64,000 nt of DNA. Source: Rheinheimera sp. SA_1. GTDB taxonomy: Bacteria > Pseudomonadota > Gammaproteobacteria > Enterobacterales > Alteromonadaceae. This document shows positions 32,724-41,123 of this stretch, one piece after another (position 1 is the stretch's first letter; every line of letters begins with the position of its first letter). The notes beneath the pieces were generated by a model. It was not told the DNA's origin and made no database searches. It saw only the letters and a program-made list of their open reading frames with translations. The stretch is from assembly GCF_001669775.1 (NCBI RefSeq), contig NZ_LXWK01000016.1, positions 744,001 to 808,000 of the forward strand, written 5' to 3'. A program made the translations under genes and the position numbers.

Positions 32724-34829
32724 TTATTTCGTCCGGTACATCTCAAACCAGGCCAGCATCGTTTCAACTTTGGCAATCATCCGGCTTGGTTTATTGGAAA
32801 TTCCATGCGGCGCGCCAGGCACCCGCACCAGCACAGTGTCCACTTTGCGCAGTTTTAACGCCTGATAAAACTGTTCTGATTCACTGATTGGCGTGCGACG
32901 GTCTTCTTCACCTGTCATCAACAAGGTCGGCGTTTTGACATTACCCGCCAGTGACAACGGTGAGCGTTTCCAATAATGCTCAACGTTTTCCCAAGGCACG
33001 CCAGGGAACTGATGATAGGTTTGATACAGGTAACTATCACCGGTCAGCACTTTACTGAGCCAGTTGATAATAGGTTTAATGACGGCTGCGGCTTTATAGC
33101 GGTCTGTTAACCCCACCGCATAAGCTGTAGCAATACCCCCGGCGGAACCACCAGCGATAAACAGGTTGTTTTCATCAACAAAACCAAGTTTAATCATGGC
33201 GTTAACGCCAGAATCGTGGTCGGCATAATCTTCTTCGGAACTGTATTTGCCGTTCAGCAGCATGGCAAAGCGTTCACCGTAACTGGTGCTACCACGGTGG
33301 TTGTCATAAAACACCACATAACCAGCGGCGGCATAACGCTGCATTTCAGCGCTGAAATGCGGGCCATACGCCAGATGCGGGCCACCGTGAATTTCCAGGA
33401 TCAGCGGGTATTTTTTCGCGGGGTCAAAATCTGGTGGGGTTAAATACCAGCCTTGCATTGGTTCGTTGTCGAACGACGACTGGTAATTAATTTCCTGCAC
33501 CTGCGCCAGTTTTTTATGCGCCAGTAAATCTTCATTCAACGCCGTTAACACCCGGCTTTTGCCCTGACTAATCACCGCGATATCGGCTGGACGTTGGCTG
33601 TTACCGTGGGTGTAGCTAATCACGCCGTTACTTAAATGATAATCACCACTTAAATAGGGTTGCGGTAATGCCGTGCCGGAAAGGCTGGCCGTAAGCTCTT
33701 CACGCTGGCCTTTTAAGTTTATTTTCGCCAGTTTGCGCAGTCCACGTTCGTCATATTGCACCACCAGCTCCGAATTATTCAGCCACTGTGGCGAAACCAG
33801 ATCCAAATCAAGATCTTTCGCTACATCAGCAATAGCGCCGCTTTTCAGATCCAGTACTTTGAGTTTGCCATTGGTAAAAGGCACCTTGGCATTATTGCCC
33901 CAGATAAAGGCCAGCTTGTTGCCATCCGGGGAAAACTGCGCCGATTCTTCCTGCCCGGGCATTGTCGTCAGCGCTTTTAAAGCTCCACTTTGTAAATTCA
34001 GCTGATACAGGTTTTTATCCCGTGGCTGGTATTCCCATTCCGCATCCAGATTGGCGGAAAACACCAGGCTTTGACCATCCGGCGTAAAAGTTAAATCAGA
34101 ACCATGGTGGCGCTCGCCTTGTGTCAGCTGACGCTCTTTGCCCCCCATGGCAGGCAGCACAAAAATTTGCCGGAACTCAGGTTTCAAAAAACCCTGACCA
34201 TCGGCCTGATATTGCGCGCGGTCAATCACTACCACCGGTTCTGCCCATTTGGCACCGTTTGGTTTTTTTGGCATTTTGGTCAGCTGCGCCAATTTGGCCG
34301 CTGCACCAGCAACACTCATGCTAAACGCCAGTTGTTCGCCATCCGGTGACCAGGTTAGGTTAGCAGGACTTTTTGGCAACGCACTTAACAGCGCGGTGCG
34401 ATTTTCAGCCAGCCAATGCAAATGAATTTGTCTTGAACCAGACCGGTCGGAAATAAAGGCTATTTTACTGCCATCCGGCGACCACTGCGGCTGACTGTAA
34501 TTAAACTGGTCAACAAACAACGGTGTTTGTTGACCCGATTTTACATCGACCAGCCATAAAGTGCTGTGAGTACCGTCGGTCATAATGTCGTTGCTATTAC
34601 GCACATAAACCACAGTTTTACCATCCGGTGACACTTGCGGTTCACTGGCGTATTCCAGCGCAAAAATATCTTCGGCGTTAAAATAGCTTGTTGGTAACAC
34701 GCCAGTCTGGGCAGCAGTTTGAACAGCACTGGTGGTGGCAGCATTTGCCTGTACGACAAGCGGCAACTGGCTACACAATAATACGGCAGCAAGCTGGCAT
34801 AAACGCCGGGAATGGAAAGTCGGTTTCAT
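32724..34829 (-). CDS. S9 family prolyl-oligopeptidase-type peptidase
   Basis: Exported serine peptidase of 701 aa. A signal peptide (about 1-28, ending QANA) is followed by WD40-like/TolB-type beta-propeller repeats with recurring SPDGxxLAF motifs (about 45-400). An alpha/beta-hydrolase domain follows (about 430-700). The catalytic triad reads Ser562 (GGSAGG), Asp643 (GEEDRRTP) and His675 (APHGIS). The nucleophile elbow GGSAGG differs slightly from the common GGSYGG. Likely a dipeptidyl- or acylaminoacyl-peptidase acting on peptides outside the cytoplasm. The ATG lies six bases after AAGGG. Confidence 0.9.
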   Translation of the reverse strand: MKPTFHSRRLCQLAAVLLCSQLPLVVQANAATTSAVQTAAQTGVLPTSYFNAEDIFALEYASEPQVSPDGKTVVYVRNSNDIMTDGTHSTLWLVDVKSGQQTPLFVDQFNYSQPQWSPDGSKIAFISDRSGSRQIHLHWLAENRTALLSALPKSPANLTWSPDGEQLAFSMSVAGAAAKLAQLTKMPKKPNGAKWAEPVVVIDRAQYQADGQGFLKPEFRQIFVLPAMGGKERQLTQGERHHGSDLTFTPDGQSLVFSANLDAEWEYQPRDKNLYQLNLQSGALKALTTMPGQEESAQFSPDGNKLAFIWGNNAKVPFTNGKLKVLDLKSGAIADVAKDLDLDLVSPQWLNNSELVVQYDERGLRKLAKINLKGQREELTASLSGTALPQPYLSGDYHLSNGVISYTHGNSQRPADIAVISQGKSRVLTALNEDLLAHKKLAQVQEINYQSSFDNEPMQGWYLTPPDFDPAKKYPLILEIHGGPHLAYGPHFSAEMQRYAAAGYVVFYDNHRGSTSYGERFAMLLNGKYSSEEDYADHDSGVNAMIKLGFVDENNLFIAGGSAGGIATAYAVGLTDRYKAAAVIKPIINWLSKVLTGDSYLYQTYHQFPGVPWENVEHYWKRSPLSLAGNVKTPTLLMTGEEDRRTPISESEQFYQALKLRKVDTVLVRVPGAPHGISNKPSRMIAKVETMLAWFEMYRTK

Positions 34830-35069
34830 CAAAAGCCCTTAGTGAATTCTTATTTTTAGCATGGTAAACAAGCTACAACGGTGCCTGCAACAACACAATT
34901 TTGTCGCGACCAATAACCCTGATTTAACGGCACGCGGCAGGTAGAAAAGGTCCGCTAAGCTTTTAGTAAGTTAAATGTCGTTTTTTTATCAGCGACTGTC
35001 GCTGGTGGCTGGCTGTTATCATGGTTAGGCTCAGGGTTATCAACTTTCCACCTGACGGGTATTTCCACC

Positions 35070-35930
35070 ATGCACATCCAATCTATGACGACACGCCATA
35101 ATCACTGGCTAACCACGATTTTTCTGCTGTGGTCAGGCGCGGCATTAACCGGCTGTGGCGGCTCCGGCAGCCCGGACAGCGTCGTTATTCCCACACCAGT
35201 TCAAACGGTGCCACAAAATCCACCACCCGCAACTCAGCCGCCGGTAAATCTCGCCGTGCCAGACAACCGCACCGTGACCGAGTTCCGGGTAGCGTTGCTT
35301 GGCAACAGTCACGTCGCCAATCAGAATATCGCCGGACTGTTAAAAGAATTGCTGCAAACCGGTCGGCCGCAGGCAAAGGTGTTTACCCAAACGGCTGGTG
35401 GCCGGGGTTATCTGGATGAACGACTCAACGACAATGTTACCTTGCCATTGTTAACAGAGCAAAACTGGACTCATGTGATCCTGCAAGGGCAAAAATACTC
35501 GACCAGCGGGTTATACTCCTACCCCATCGACGCCGCGCTCTACTGGGTGGCGCTGATTAAATCACGCCAGGGCACGCCTATTCTATTTCCGGAACATGCC
35601 ACTTTGGGCAACAATACTGAAGGTGCCCGGGTTTATCAGCTCCATCAATCGATAGTGCAACAGCAAGCAGCTTGCCTGACACCGGTGCCGCAAGCCTGGG
35701 CCAGCACCCTGGCACAGTGGCCGGACATACATCTGCATCTGAACGATGGTAACCACGCCAGCTTGTCAGGTGCGGTGCTAACTTCGATGTTGTTTTATCA
35801 GGTGATCACCGGTAATCCAGCCGACCAACTGCCCTATATCGCCGACCTTGGTCTATCGGCCTCAGTGCAACAACGGCTGGCCCAACAAGCTTCGGCCAGC
35901 TTACAACAACATCCGGCTTGTCCGTTTTAA
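35070..35930 (+). CDS. SGNH-hydrolase-like lipoprotein
   Basis: Lipoprotein of 286 aa. The lipobox LTGC places the lipidated Cys at 29, followed by a Pro/Thr-rich spacer (about 35-65). Block I of the SGNH fold appears as LLGNSHVA (Ser80), with Asn in place of the usual Asp of GDSL. Block V appears as DGNHASLSG (Asp226, His229). The segment HVILQGQKY may supply another conserved position. It is probably an esterase or sugar deacetylase at the cell surface; the substrate is unknown. It lies 361 bp upstream of an Oar-like TonB receptor on the same strand. Confidence 0.65.
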   Translation: MHIQSMTTRHNHWLTTIFLLWSGAALTGCGGSGSPDSVVIPTPVQTVPQNPPPATQPPVNLAVPDNRTVTEFRVALLGNSHVANQNIAGLLKELLQTGRPQAKVFTQTAGGRGYLDERLNDNVTLPLLTEQNWTHVILQGQKYSTSGLYSYPIDAALYWVALIKSRQGTPILFPEHATLGNNTEGARVYQLHQSIVQQQAACLTPVPQAWASTLAQWPDIHLHLNDGNHASLSGAVLTSMLFYQVITGNPADQLPYIADLGLSASVQQRLAQQASASLQQHPACPF

Positions 35931-36096
35931 GCCGCTTTTAGTGCAACCTTCCCACGCAACGGTCAGTTCAGGATGTCTCTGAAATAAAAAAGGCATCCTG
36001 ATCCAGCTCTATGCGCCCTCATCTGACCAAAAAAAATACGACCACAATGGCGGCACTTTTGGGGCCACCCAACGCCGGCACTAATACTCTATCCAT

Positions 36097-36110
36097 ATGA
36101 TTTAAATCAT
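36097..36110. promoter_or_regulatory. Palindrome resembling an FNR/CRP-type operator
   Basis: ATGATTTAAATCAT is a perfect palindrome. Its inner TGAT-N4-ATCA matches the FNR half-site core, with the outermost base A/T instead of T/A. It lies 182 bp before the receptor start codon. Binding by a specific regulator is not shown. Confidence 0.4.
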
Positions 36111-36253
36111 TTTTACATTAAATATAGCTTCGCAACTGAAGCTACACTTTGCAACTAACTTTACTTGCCCAGCCGACCTTCGCCGCAAATTCCCGAATTG
36201 CCTCTTTACAACTGTTGAATTTTTAATCTAGGATGGTCTCCACCTTAAATGGT

Positions 36254-36277
36254 ATACAATATATTACATACAATATA
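36254..36277 (+). promoter_or_regulatory. Direct repeats at the Oar-like receptor promoter
   Basis: Two copies of ATACAATATA are spaced 14 bp apart start to start, ending about 14 bp before the GTG start codon. They could be a paired operator or simply an AT-rich core promoter. Confidence 0.3.
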
Positions 36278-36291
36278 ATAAGGAATGTAGA

Positions 36292-39267
36292 GTGAAACAC
36301 AGTCACCAAATCAACAGCTTACGTTTGTCCCTACTGGCAAGTGCGCTGGCCGTTGCGCTGCACTCGGCGCCGGTATTGGCACAAGACAATACTTCAGGCC
36401 TGCTGCGCGGCGTCGTCAGCTCCACCAGTGGCCAGCAACTGTCGGATGTCACCATCACCGTCAAGCATCTGGAACAAGGCTTTAGCCGCTCGGTGCAGAC
36501 CAATAGCAAAGGTGAATACGTGTTGCGTGGTCTGCCGGTTGGCCGTTATCAGGTACTCGCCAGTCGCAACGGGCAAACGCCGGTAGAATTGCAACAGTTA
36601 CAAATCAGCCTCGGTCAGTCGCAGGTGTTTACACCGGTACTGCCAGATAGTGGCGACATCGAACGAATTGGTGTAACCGCTGCGGCGATGCGGCAAATTG
36701 ACACCGGCGACTCCACCGCCGGTCTGACTTTTGACGCCGACACCCTGGATTTAATGCCGGTCAACACCGGTTTTGAAAACGTCGCGTTACTGACACCTGG
36801 CGTCGCCAGAAGCTCGCAGTTTGATGCGTCGAGTTTCGGTGGTGCTTCTGCTGCTGAAAACGGCTATTTCTTAAACGGTATGAATATCAGCGCACTGCGT
36901 ACCGGTATTGGTTCAATTAATTTGCCTTGGGAAGCCATTGCCCAGACGCAGGTGAAAACCGGTGGTATTTCGGCTGAATATGACCGTTTTATCGGCGGTG
37001 TCGTAAATGCCGTCTCTCAATCAGGTACCAATGAATTCCGATATGGCGGTGAAGTGCGGCTGGATCCATCGGCGCTTTATAGCGGCCATGACAGCGTATA
37101 TAACCCAAATGGCAGTATGTCGATTAACAATCACGCTTCTGATGAAAATTTTCGTGAAGCCAATGTTTGGGTCAGCGGCCCCATTTTAGAAGACAAAGCG
37201 TTTTTCTATGCGCTGCTCAATCCAAGAAGATTCAACCAAGAATATGCCAACTCGGCCGGCACGGCTTTTACCGAACATGAGAAAAAAGAAGACCGCTGGT
37301 TTGTCAATCTCGACTGGTACATCACCGAAGATCACACCCTTACCGTCACCGCGCTGGATAACAGCGCTGATGAAAGCTGGCAAAGTTACAAGTGGAATAC
37401 CGAACAAGGCACCGGCGATCATACCGGAACGACCTTAGGTTCGGCCGGTGGCAACATGTATTCGGCGCGCTACCAGGGCTTTTTAACCGATGATTTATCG
37501 ATTTCCGCCACTATCGGTCGGGTCGAAGATACCCGCGACACAGTTCCGACCAATGCCTTACCCGGCGTCTGGGACTATGTCAATCTAAACGGCGAGCGCA
37601 TCGGCGACTGGACCACCAACAACCTGATCAGCGAGACTTATCAGCGTGATCAGGCCAGGGTTGACCTGACATGGCAACTCGAAGCGCACACCTTACAGTT
37701 TGGTCTGGACAGTGAAAAACTGAAAGTCGATTATCTGGAATATCAAAATGGTGTTGGCGCGGCCCGTGGCTGGTGGGAGTACCGCACTTATCCTGCGATC
37801 CCACGCATTAACCTGCCAGGCGGTACTTACATTCGCCAACGGCAGCGTGATACCGGCGGCGAGACTGAAGTGAACTCTGCTGCAGTTTACCTGCAAGACA
37901 GCTGGCAAATTAATGATTCACTGGTGCTCAATGCCGGCCTGCGCTACAGCAACTTTGAAAATACCGCCACGACCGGCGAAGCCTACGCAGAACTCAAACG
38001 CCAGCTGGCACCACGGCTGCAGCTGATTTGGGATCCAACTGGTAACGGCGATAAAAAAGTGTTTGCTACTGTTGGCCGTTACTTCCAGCCAATCGCCGCC
38101 AACATGAATATTAAACAGGCCAGTGGCCAGAAAGATCTGCATTTTTATTACAAACCAGGCCAACTGGCCGCGAATGGCAGCCCGGTACTCAAACCTGACG
38201 GCTCGCCGGATATTGGCGCCCTCGTTGCGACCAACACAGTACAAAGTGGCGCGGTGGATGTGGAGCGGATTGCGTCAGATAACTTAGGCCCAATGTACTC
38301 GGACGAATGGACTTTAGGCTACGAGCAGGAGCTTGGGGATAACCTCAAAGGTGGCGTGCGTTTTGTTTATCGCGATTTAAAACAATCGATTGAAGACTCA
38401 GACTTAGGCCCGGTGGTGGCGCAGTGGCTGACGAAAAATAACGTGCAGAACAAGGTCAACGAAAGTTACTTCTACACTCTGATTAACCCGGGCAAAGACG
38501 TCAGCTTTTTCTACGATTTTGACCTAGATGGCAAAAAAGAACATGTGCAGTTAAGTGCCGCAGATCTGGCGTTACCAGATCCAAAACGCCGTTATCTGGC
38601 CTGGGAATTTACCCTTGAAGGCCGGCCAACCGAAGATTTGCAGATATTTGGATCTTACGTTTGGTCACATAGTTGGGGCATGACCGAAGGTCTGGTGCGA
38701 ACCGATAACGGCCAGGCTGATCCGGGCTGGACCACTTCTTACGATTACGCCGATTTAATGGACCATGGTGCTGGTAACCTGCCAAACGACCGTCGTCACG
38801 TGCTAAAACTGAGTGGTATTTACGATTTAAATGACGACTGGAAAGTCGGTTTAGTGACCCGCGCTACCGCAGGCCAGCCGCTGAACCGTTTCAGTATTCA
38901 CCCAACTGGCGTGGATACTTGTAAAGCGCCAAGCCTCTGGGCCGACTGGTGTGCCAGCCAATGGTATGATCAAGCTTCGTTCTACGATTGGGATGGTAAA
39001 CCAGCACCACGCGGTTCAGCCGGTAACCTGGACTGGTTATATGAAGTCGATTTGTCGTTGACTTACCTGACCAGCGTGGCCGGTGGTGATCTGACGGTAA
39101 AAGGCACCATCTACAACCTGTTTAACTTCGATACGCCGCTGCGCGTCAACGAAGTGGCTCAGGTTACCAAAGCAGATGGCAGTTTTGCCGCCAACCCGGA
39201 TTGGGGTGTCGCCACTCGTCTCCAGAAAAACCGCACCATGTCATTGGTGGTACGTTATCAGTTCTGA
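36292..39267 (+). CDS. Oar-like TonB-dependent receptor with carboxypeptidase-regulatory domain
   Basis: Outer-membrane protein of 991 aa. A signal peptide (about 1-30, ending VLAQ) is followed by a carboxypeptidase-regulatory-like beta-sandwich (about 36-110; LLRGVVSSTSGQQLSDVTITV). A plug domain (about 130-250; ENGYFLNGMNISAL, VSQSGTNEF) and a large beta-barrel ending in VVRYQF complete the protein. Oar-type receptors in this group often take up or interact with peptides and oligosaccharides; the ligand here is unknown. The start is GTG 9 bases after AAGGA. A terminator follows the gene. Confidence 0.88.
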   Translation: MKHSHQINSLRLSLLASALAVALHSAPVLAQDNTSGLLRGVVSSTSGQQLSDVTITVKHLEQGFSRSVQTNSKGEYVLRGLPVGRYQVLASRNGQTPVELQQLQISLGQSQVFTPVLPDSGDIERIGVTAAAMRQIDTGDSTAGLTFDADTLDLMPVNTGFENVALLTPGVARSSQFDASSFGGASAAENGYFLNGMNISALRTGIGSINLPWEAIAQTQVKTGGISAEYDRFIGGVVNAVSQSGTNEFRYGGEVRLDPSALYSGHDSVYNPNGSMSINNHASDENFREANVWVSGPILEDKAFFYALLNPRRFNQEYANSAGTAFTEHEKKEDRWFVNLDWYITEDHTLTVTALDNSADESWQSYKWNTEQGTGDHTGTTLGSAGGNMYSARYQGFLTDDLSISATIGRVEDTRDTVPTNALPGVWDYVNLNGERIGDWTTNNLISETYQRDQARVDLTWQLEAHTLQFGLDSEKLKVDYLEYQNGVGAARGWWEYRTYPAIPRINLPGGTYIRQRQRDTGGETEVNSAAVYLQDSWQINDSLVLNAGLRYSNFENTATTGEAYAELKRQLAPRLQLIWDPTGNGDKKVFATVGRYFQPIAANMNIKQASGQKDLHFYYKPGQLAANGSPVLKPDGSPDIGALVATNTVQSGAVDVERIASDNLGPMYSDEWTLGYEQELGDNLKGGVRFVYRDLKQSIEDSDLGPVVAQWLTKNNVQNKVNESYFYTLINPGKDVSFFYDFDLDGKKEHVQLSAADLALPDPKRRYLAWEFTLEGRPTEDLQIFGSYVWSHSWGMTEGLVRTDNGQADPGWTTSYDYADLMDHGAGNLPNDRRHVLKLSGIYDLNDDWKVGLVTRATAGQPLNRFSIHPTGVDTCKAPSLWADWCASQWYDQASFYDWDGKPAPRGSAGNLDWLYEVDLSLTYLTSVAGGDLTVKGTIYNLFNFDTPLRVNEVAQVTKADGSFAANPDWGVATRLQKNRTMSLVVRYQF

Positions 39268-39287
39268 TTGAACTGAGATCCAATAGC

Positions 39288-39324
39288 GGCGGACTAGCCT
39301 TCGGCTGAGTCCGCCCAACTTTTC
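39288..39324 (+). terminator. Terminator of the Oar-like receptor gene
   Basis: GGCGGACT and AGTCCGCC, with an inner GCC/GGC pair around a TTC loop, form a long hairpin followed by CAACTTTTCC. Confidence 0.75.
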
Positions 39325-39474
39325 CACATATAAACAGATATTTACCGTAGTGCGCGACTCGCCGCGTCAGCGGCAGTGCGCCAGATGGTCAATTGATGCC
39401 GATGAGCTTGACGGCGGGCTAGCCTGCAGCTGCATTGCACCTTACTTTTGATTGCAAAAGACTTGTTCAAAACC

Positions 39475-39735
39475 TTAGTGCAGGATCCCGGCCGACCACA
39501 ACCAAAGCCACACCATAAACAGCAGGAGCAGCATCACCACACCACAACCAACTTTCAGACTTTCGGATTGTTCAGCCACTGGCCCTGCCGGATAACGGCC
39601 GCCGGTGATAAGTTTCAACAGTTTGATCCCAGCATATCCCAACCCCTGTAACACCAGATCAATCAGGATATCGATCAGCAAAAAACGAATGGTTCGGACA
39701 AGCAGCGACCACAGTGTTTCAAAAATGTGTTCCAA
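39475..39735 (-). CDS. Small two-helix membrane protein
   Basis: Protein of about 86 aa that I do not recognise. It has a hydrophobic, amphipathic N-terminal region (about 5-45) and a strong C-terminal membrane helix (about 62-82; VGCGVVMLLLLFMVWLWLW). I chose the TTG eight bases after AAAGGA; the longer frame begins inside that site. Confidence 0.5.
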   Translation of the reverse strand: MEHIFETLWSLLVRTIRFLLIDILIDLVLQGLGYAGIKLLKLITGGRYPAGPVAEQSESLKVGCGVVMLLLLFMVWLWLWSAGILH

Positions 39736-39888
39736 AAAATTGATTCCTTTCAAGTAAATATCGACAAGTGGCGTTAGAGCTCCGTGTGCCGGTGCTGCTA
39801 CAGCAAAACATCAACGTTCGCCGCCCAGTCCTGTGTGGTTTGGTTGTATTTCAGAGACAAACCAGACAAGACAAGACTACGGATGTCG

Positions 39889-40131
39889 TTAGGGTTTTGG
39901 TTCGTCAAGGTCAGCCGCAGCAGTCGCTGTTGCAGATGGTAGATCTTTTTTCAGCAGTAACAGCACCAGATAAATGACAAATAACGGTGGCATCACTGCC
40001 AGCACCCCACCGACCAGCGCCATTAAAAAAGGCCGGTTAGTTTTACGCCGCCCCAATAAATAACTGACGCTGGTACCAAACAGAAACAGCATGACAACGG
40101 CTTGAATCGAGATATACGAAGGTAAATTCAT
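39889..40131 (-). CDS. Small membrane protein of unknown function
   Basis: Protein of 80 aa with two membrane helices (about 8-25 and 38-60) separated by a short basic loop GRRKTNRP, and an Ala/Asp/Pro-rich tail. The ATG (MNLPSYISIQ) follows AGGAA. It is 25 bp downstream of the cupin gene on the same strand, so the two may be co-transcribed. Not recognised. Confidence 0.55.
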   Translation of the reverse strand: MNLPSYISIQAVVMLFLFGTSVSYLLGRRKTNRPFLMALVGGVLAVMPPLFVIYLVLLLLKKDLPSATATAAADLDEPKP

Positions 40132-40156
40132 CGGGTTATTCCTGTAAATCAAATAC

Positions 40157-40564
40157 CTACAGCGACCGTGCTTTGTGTTCAGTGCCGGCGCCTGGGGTAA
40201 AAAATAACAACGTACAAAGGTCGTTGTGGTCTAAAATCGGGTCTGCAGTATGCCAGACACCCGCCGGCACTAACACAAAATCTCCGGTTTGTTGCAACAA
40301 TTGTCGCGATTCGATGCCATCTTGTTCCAGGATCAACGTGGCCGCGCCTTTGAGTAATAACACCAGTTCAGCTCCGGTTGGATGCCGCTCCCAGCTTGGC
40401 CATGGCGCATCAAAACTAAAAGCCGAGCACAACATACCTTGCTCTAATTGCGGATGTTGGCCCGACGCCAGTTCTTGCCAGAAGGTGGCAGCCGGGAGCA
40501 AAGCGCCAAACTGACCTTCAGCCGAAAGATGTAAATAATGCTCTGTGATTTGAGAAACTTGCAT
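40157..40564 (-). CDS. Cupin-domain (ChrR-like) protein
   Basis: Protein of 135 aa with a single cupin barrel. Metal-ligand-type positions are in RHPTGAELVLLLKG and the late DFVLVPAGVWHTADP. It resembles the anti-ECF-type cupin of ChrR but lacks the zinc-binding anti-sigma domain, so a regulatory role is not supported. The start is an ATG behind a perfect GGAGGT. Immediately upstream lies a full ERIC element. Confidence 0.7.
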   Translation of the reverse strand: MQVSQITEHYLHLSAEGQFGALLPAATFWQELASGQHPQLEQGMLCSAFSFDAPWPSWERHPTGAELVLLLKGAATLILEQDGIESRQLLQQTGDFVLVPAGVWHTADPILDHNDLCTLLFFTPGAGTEHKARSL

Positions 40565-40577
40565 CAACACCTCCGTC

Positions 40578-40705
40578 TATACCCAAAATCATTGAAGATT
40601 CGGGTAGGCGGCAACTGAACGAATCCCCAGGAGAATAGTAGTCCTATGTGACTGGGGTTCGTGAAGGCGGCCAACAACCCCGAATCTTCAAGGATGACGG
40701 GTATA
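40578..40705. repeat. ERIC element, standard length
   Basis: A 128-bp element with ends TATACCC and GGGTATA. It contains GGCGGCAACTGAACG, the central AATCCCCAGGAG and TGACTGGGG hallmark of ERIC, and GGCGGCCAACAACCCCG. Ends are inverted repeats (GAAGATTCGGG against CCCGAATCTTC). It lies between the cupin and gamma-glutamylcyclotransferase genes and covers the likely cupin promoter or leader. Confidence 0.92.
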
Positions 40706-40738
40706 TAAGCTATTTGTGTTTTTCCTGACTAAGTCAGT

Positions 40739-41098
40739 TCACTTGCTATCAGCAGCCACATAAACCCAGGCCGCCTGGCCAGACAACAATGTCGTTGCCA
40801 CCCGCTGATAATCATCAACTTCATAGCTGTCCGCTGCCGCAAGTTCGGCCGCGCTCAACGCAAACACCGTGCCTGCCACCTGATCTGATGACTCACCGCT
40901 GTAACGCAAAATAGGGTGATATTCCTGACCGCTGCTCGCCAGCACCTTTGGGTCCGTGATCCGCATTTGCGCCAGCTGATAGCCGACCAGCGCATCAGCC
41001 TTGCCGGCAAGCGCCCGGCCAAAGGTATCCAGCTGTACTTGCAGTTGTTGCAAGGTGCCATATGAAAACAAAAATTCAGTTTGTTGCGCCGGTTCCAC
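40739..41098 (-). CDS. Gamma-glutamylcyclotransferase-family protein
   Basis: Protein of 119 aa with the AIG2/GGCT-like fold. The substrate-loop motif FSYGTL is at about residues 9-14 and the likely catalytic Glu is in DSYEVDDYQRV. Members release 5-oxoproline from gamma-glutamyl peptides, though many have other specificities. The start is a GTG following AAGGAGG, 25 bp after the CstA-type gene stops, so the two are probably co-transcribed. Confidence 0.82.
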   Translation of the reverse strand: MEPAQQTEFLFSYGTLQQLQVQLDTFGRALAGKADALVGYQLAQMRITDPKVLASSGQEYHPILRYSGESSDQVAGTVFALSAAELAAADSYEVDDYQRVATTLLSGQAAWVYVAADSK

Positions 41099-41123
41099 TT
41101 TGCCTCCTTTCATCAAGATTTCA

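Larger units (their letters stand above)
35931..36291. other. Regulatory intergenic region before the Oar-like receptor
   Basis: This 361-bp gap contains no gene. It has a perfect 14-bp palindrome (36097-36110), an inverted repeat TAGCTTC/GAAGCTA (36125-36144) and a pair of direct repeats just before the receptor gene (36254-36277). The density of symmetric elements suggests several regulators act here. Confidence 0.5.

Noticed and set aside
35967-35999. Terminator after the SGNH-like lipoprotein gene
   Set aside because: CAGGATG and CATCCTG can pair, but the loop is long and contains an A run, with no T run after the stem.
40157-40564. ChrR-type anti-sigma factor
   Set aside because: The cupin part is present, but the zinc-binding anti-sigma domain is missing and no ECF sigma factor gene is adjacent.
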